This document shows positions 30,798 through 33,006 of a DNA stretch of 33,006 bases, one piece after another (position 1 is the first letter of the stretch; each line of letters starts with the position of its first letter). A program made the position numbers and the translations under genes. Origin of the DNA: Anaerosphaera multitolerans. Lineage in GTDB: Bacteria; Bacillota; Clostridia; Tissierellales; Peptoniphilaceae. The notes under the pieces are model-generated. The model searched no databases. It saw nothing but the letters and a program-made list of their open reading frames with translations, and was not told the DNA's origin. The stretch spans positions 1-33,006 of the forward strand of contig NZ_RLIH01000020.1 in NCBI RefSeq assembly GCF_004006535.1. Direction: 5' to 3'.

Positions 30798-31403
30798 ATG
30801 AAAAAGAAAATTTTAACGATTAGTCGTGAATTTGGAAGCGGAGGGCGTACAATAGCAAAGGAAGTTGCCGATAAACTTGGATTCGCATACTATGACAATG
30901 AATTGGTAACTAAAATTGCAGAGGAAAGTGGTTTTGATCCTGAATATGTGCTTAAGAGCGGAGAAGAGGTAAAATTTTCAAATCCCTTTCTCTATAATAT
31001 ATCCATAAATACAAGAATGGTTCATAGTCAACTTTCAGCTGAAAATCAACTTTTTGTAACTCAATTTAATATTATTAAAAGATTGGCCGAAGAGGAATCC
31101 TGCGTAATCGTAGGCAGATGTTCAGACTATATACTTAGAAACCGTGACGATTGCTTAAATGTTCATATTCATGCGCCTATGGATTTCAGAGCCGATAGAA
31201 TTGTAAGAGTATATGGAGAAAATGACATATCTCCTAAAAAGAGAATCAATGACAAGGATAAAAAAAGAAAAACCTATTATGAATACTATACCGACCGTAC
31301 TTGGGGCGATTCTAAAAATTTCCACATCTGCCTTGACAGCAGCGTAATAGGTATAGAAAATTCCATTGATTTTCTTATAAATGCAATGCAAATTGATTAT
31401 TAA
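30798..31403 (+). CDS. Cytidylate-kinase-like family protein (Cytidylate_kin2)
   Basis: This 201-residue P-loop kinase-like protein has the N-terminus ILTISREFGSGGRTIAKEVA, where GSGGRTI takes the P-loop place. LGFAYYDNELV, CVIVGRCSDYIL and a lid region with repeated Lys/Arg (KKRINDKDKKRKTYYEYYT) are typical of the Cytidylate_kin2 family. This is distinct from Cmk proper, and its substrate has not been established as far as I know. An upstream TTG (30777) is in frame but the ribosome site GGGAGGT lies inside that extension, so ATG 30798 is the start. A strong terminator follows. Confidence 0.88.
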   Translation: MKKKILTISREFGSGGRTIAKEVADKLGFAYYDNELVTKIAEESGFDPEYVLKSGEEVKFSNPFLYNISINTRMVHSQLSAENQLFVTQFNIIKRLAEEESCVIVGRCSDYILRNRDDCLNVHIHAPMDFRADRIVRVYGENDISPKKRINDKDKKRKTYYEYYTDRTWGDSKNFHICLDSSVIGIENSIDFLINAMQIDY

Positions 31404-31410
31404 CAGCAGC

Positions 31411-31443
31411 AAAACCTCCAGATAATAATTATCTGGAGGTTTT
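31411..31443 (+). terminator. Intrinsic terminator after the cytidylate-kinase-like gene
   Basis: A perfect 15-bp stem (31411-31425 with 31429-31443) with a 3-base loop ends in four T. The A-run at its other foot may let it act on the opposite strand too. Confidence 0.8.
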
Positions 31444-31583
31444 ACCAGTTTTAAGAAGTTTACTTATAAGGATTTACTAATGTTAATTTAAACCTCTTTA
31501 TATTACTGTAATTTAGAAAATTTTCATACTTATATTTCCAAAATTCTAAATATCTTTTCACTTAAGCTGATTTTAATGGAAGC
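31444..31583. other. AT-rich spacer between convergent genes
   Basis: I see no gene here. A small GAAGC/GCTTC hairpin (31579-31583 with 31587-31591) spans the stop codon of the SLH gene but lacks a T run, so it is not a convincing terminator. The 31411-31443 stem may serve both genes. Confidence 0.5.
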
Positions 31584-33006
31584 TTAGCTTCTTCCTTTGC
31601 TCCACTCTTTTTCAAAAGCATCCCAATTTTTTGGAGGTAAGATTTTAGTCCATTTTTCAATTTGACTTCTGCTTTCTCTCTCACACTCGTGTGAATTTGT
31701 TGCTTCTTGAATTTGAGCATAGTACCAAGCATTGGTATTTGTATTATCTTTCCAAGTTTTCATTGTGCTTAGCAGATTATACTTGTCCGGTTTTCTGTCA
31801 AAGACTGCATTTATAAGGGTTACAGCCTCTGCTCTTGTAATTTCTTTATCCGGCTTAAAACTTCCATCTGGATAACCTGATATCAATCCCTTTTCCATTA
31901 GATTGTTTATTTCTCTTTCAGCCCAGTTTCCTTCTATATCTACAAATTTATTATTTGTCAAAGAACTTCTATCTAACAGGAACTTTGAAGCCATTGAAGC
32001 AAATTCAGCTCTTGTCATATTTGCATCCGGTCTAAACGTACCATCCGGATAACCGGTTACTGCTCCTGCATTACTAAGTGTAGATATTGCATTGTTGTAC
32101 CAATCATCTTTACTTACGTCACTATAATTATTTACAGTGCTCCAGTTGTTGTCTCTTGCGCTATCTTTCATTAATCTAAAGAATATTGTAGTAACTTCAG
32201 CTCTGGTAATTTTTCCTTCAGGTCTAACTGTTCCATCTGGATAACCTATTAAGTAAGCCTGGTGCTCTTCTCTATTTAAAGTTGATGTAGCTCTTCTTAT
32301 ACTTCCGCCCCACCAGTACCATCCTCCGGGTTCATCCCTTACTTCAATTTCCTTTCCGATTATGTCTCTTTTATTCACTACAGCTATATTCTTTATTCTA
32401 TCTCCGTCTCTTGCACTGTTATTTACCTTCACTTCAATTGTTAAAGTAAATGTCTCTTTTACTTTCAATTCCGGCAATAGATACTCTACCGATTGATTTT
32501 TAACTTCAGCAGAACTTGGACTTACTCTTACTATGTCCAGTTTACTAGGAATTTTATCGCTTATCTTAACATTTGCTAAATCAAAGCTTCCAGTGTTCTT
32601 AACGTTGATATAGTACTTAAATCTGTCTCCTCTTTCCACTACCCTGCTCTTTAAATTATCTGTCTTAGTCGCTTCAAGATTCGGTTTGTAATCTTCTCCA
32701 AATTCATTAGTAACTGTTACTGTAGCCTCCCTGTCTTCATCAGTAAGTTTAACTACTCCTGAAGCCGGCCTATAACTTGGTACAAGTTTTTGACTGTCAA
32801 TCTCTTCCACTTTATATTCACCATAGTACAGTCCTTCTAATGTCTTAGATTCTCCCACCTTTAATTCAAATATCTCTTCAAATACTCCTGCTTCACTTTC
32901 AGGTCCTGTAACTTTAAATTTGAACTTTAAGTTTTCTAAATCTATTTCGTCTATTGCATCTCCCTGATTAAATTCTTTCTTAACTGTCAGCTTTCCGTCT
33001 TTTTCT
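31584..33006 (-). CDS. SLH-domain surface protein with DUF11-type and Cna-B-like domains (5' end outside the window)
   Basis: The frame is open to the window edge. The GTG at 32858 is an internal valine in FELKVGESKTLEG, and 49 further codons are readable upstream of it. In order, the visible part holds a Cna-B/SpaA-like domain (GKLTVKKEF to VTVTNEFGE), a DUF11 domain (NLEATKTDN, FKYYINVKNTGSFDLANVKI, ending in LTIEVKVNN), a Trp/Gly-rich linker (GGWYWWGGS) and three SLH repeats (YLIGYPDGTVRPEGKITRAE, VTGYPDGTFRPDANMTRAEF, ISGYPDGSFKPDKEITRAEA). It ends in the same tail as the first SLH protein (WYYAQIQEATNSHECERE to EKEWSKGRS), here in frame. It is a wall-anchored surface protein, probably an adhesin or structural S-layer component (inference). 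Confidence 0.9.
   Translation of the reverse strand, partial: EKDGKLTVKKEFNQGDAIDEIDLENLKFKFKVTGPESEAGVFEEIFELKVGESKTLEGLYYGEYKVEEIDSQKLVPSYRPASGVVKLTDEDREATVTVTNEFGEDYKPNLEATKTDNLKSRVVERGDRFKYYINVKNTGSFDLANVKISDKIPSKLDIVRVSPSSAEVKNQSVEYLLPELKVKETFTLTIEVKVNNSARDGDRIKNIAVVNKRDIIGKEIEVRDEPGGWYWWGGSIRRATSTLNREEHQAYLIGYPDGTVRPEGKITRAEVTTIFFRLMKDSARDNNWSTVNNYSDVSKDDWYNNAISTLSNAGAVTGYPDGTFRPDANMTRAEFASMASKFLLDRSSLTNNKFVDIEGNWAEREINNLMEKGLISGYPDGSFKPDKEITRAEAVTLINAVFDRKPDKYNLLSTMKTWKDNTNTNAWYYAQIQEATNSHECERESRSQIEKWTKILPPKNWDAFEKEWSKGRS

Overview
The window looks like a chromosomal segment of a low-GC, Gram-positive, strictly anaerobic Firmicute. The best guess is a Tissierellia/Peptoniphilaceae-type coccus (Peptoniphilus, Anaerococcus and relatives). 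This is inferred from AT-rich codon use, strong AGGAGG-type ribosome sites, S-layer-homology (SLH) surface proteins, amino-acid catabolic genes, a clostridial 2[4Fe-4S] ferredoxin and a giant CoA-dehydratase-activase-like protein. No rRNA, tRNA, CRISPR array, phage or plasmid gene was seen. Most genes lie on the minus strand.

Layout. (1) 1-5817: a minus-strand operon for amino-acid or amide uptake and breakdown (DAACS-type symporter, M29/NicX-like metalloenzyme, nitrilase-family amidohydrolase, aromatic-type amino-acid permease). It ends in a strong terminator and diverges from an RpiR/SIS regulator. The 318-bp divergent region carries a near-perfect 53-bp palindrome that is a good operator candidate. 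(2) 5818-6567: an IS200-type element (tnpA only) with intact-looking end structures, abutting a 5' remnant of an EamA/DMT transporter gene. (3) 6589-8771: type I asparaginase and a CapA-type metallophosphatase, an operon that probably once continued into the EamA gene. (4) 8918-11532: a large SLH surface protein whose conserved C-terminal tail is split off by a one-base frameshift. (5) 11737-15256: cca, glmM and degV. (6) 15372-16893: a plus-strand pair, a lipoprotein and a secreted copper-amine-oxidase-N-domain protein. (7) 16931-22572: the 1422-residue activase-like protein, ferredoxin, ferritin and a small ferritin-linked protein of unknown function. (8) 22618-29213: a membrane-anchored alpha/beta hydrolase, then the conserved tmk region (PLP decarboxylase, tmk, two tandem cyclic-di-AMP-receptor-like genes, holB, ricT). 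(9) 29286-31443: a probable short structured RNA with its own promoter and terminator, a MATE exporter and a cytidylate-kinase-like protein. (10) 31584-33006: the 3' part of a second SLH surface protein, open at the window edge.

Most notable points. The DAACS symporter has lost the arginine that reads an acidic side chain and one sodium-site aspartate, so it is probably not a glutamate/aspartate carrier. The second DarA/PstA paralogue lacks the B-loop and key ligand residues. The two SLH proteins share an unnamed C-terminal tail. The two activase domains of the giant protein carry all four cysteines needed to build one [4Fe-4S] cluster within a single chain. An unassigned short RNA precedes the MATE gene. 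Several likely starts lie downstream of the longest possible reading frame, because the ribosome site is inside the upstream extension. All functional calls come from reading the sequence; no database search was run.
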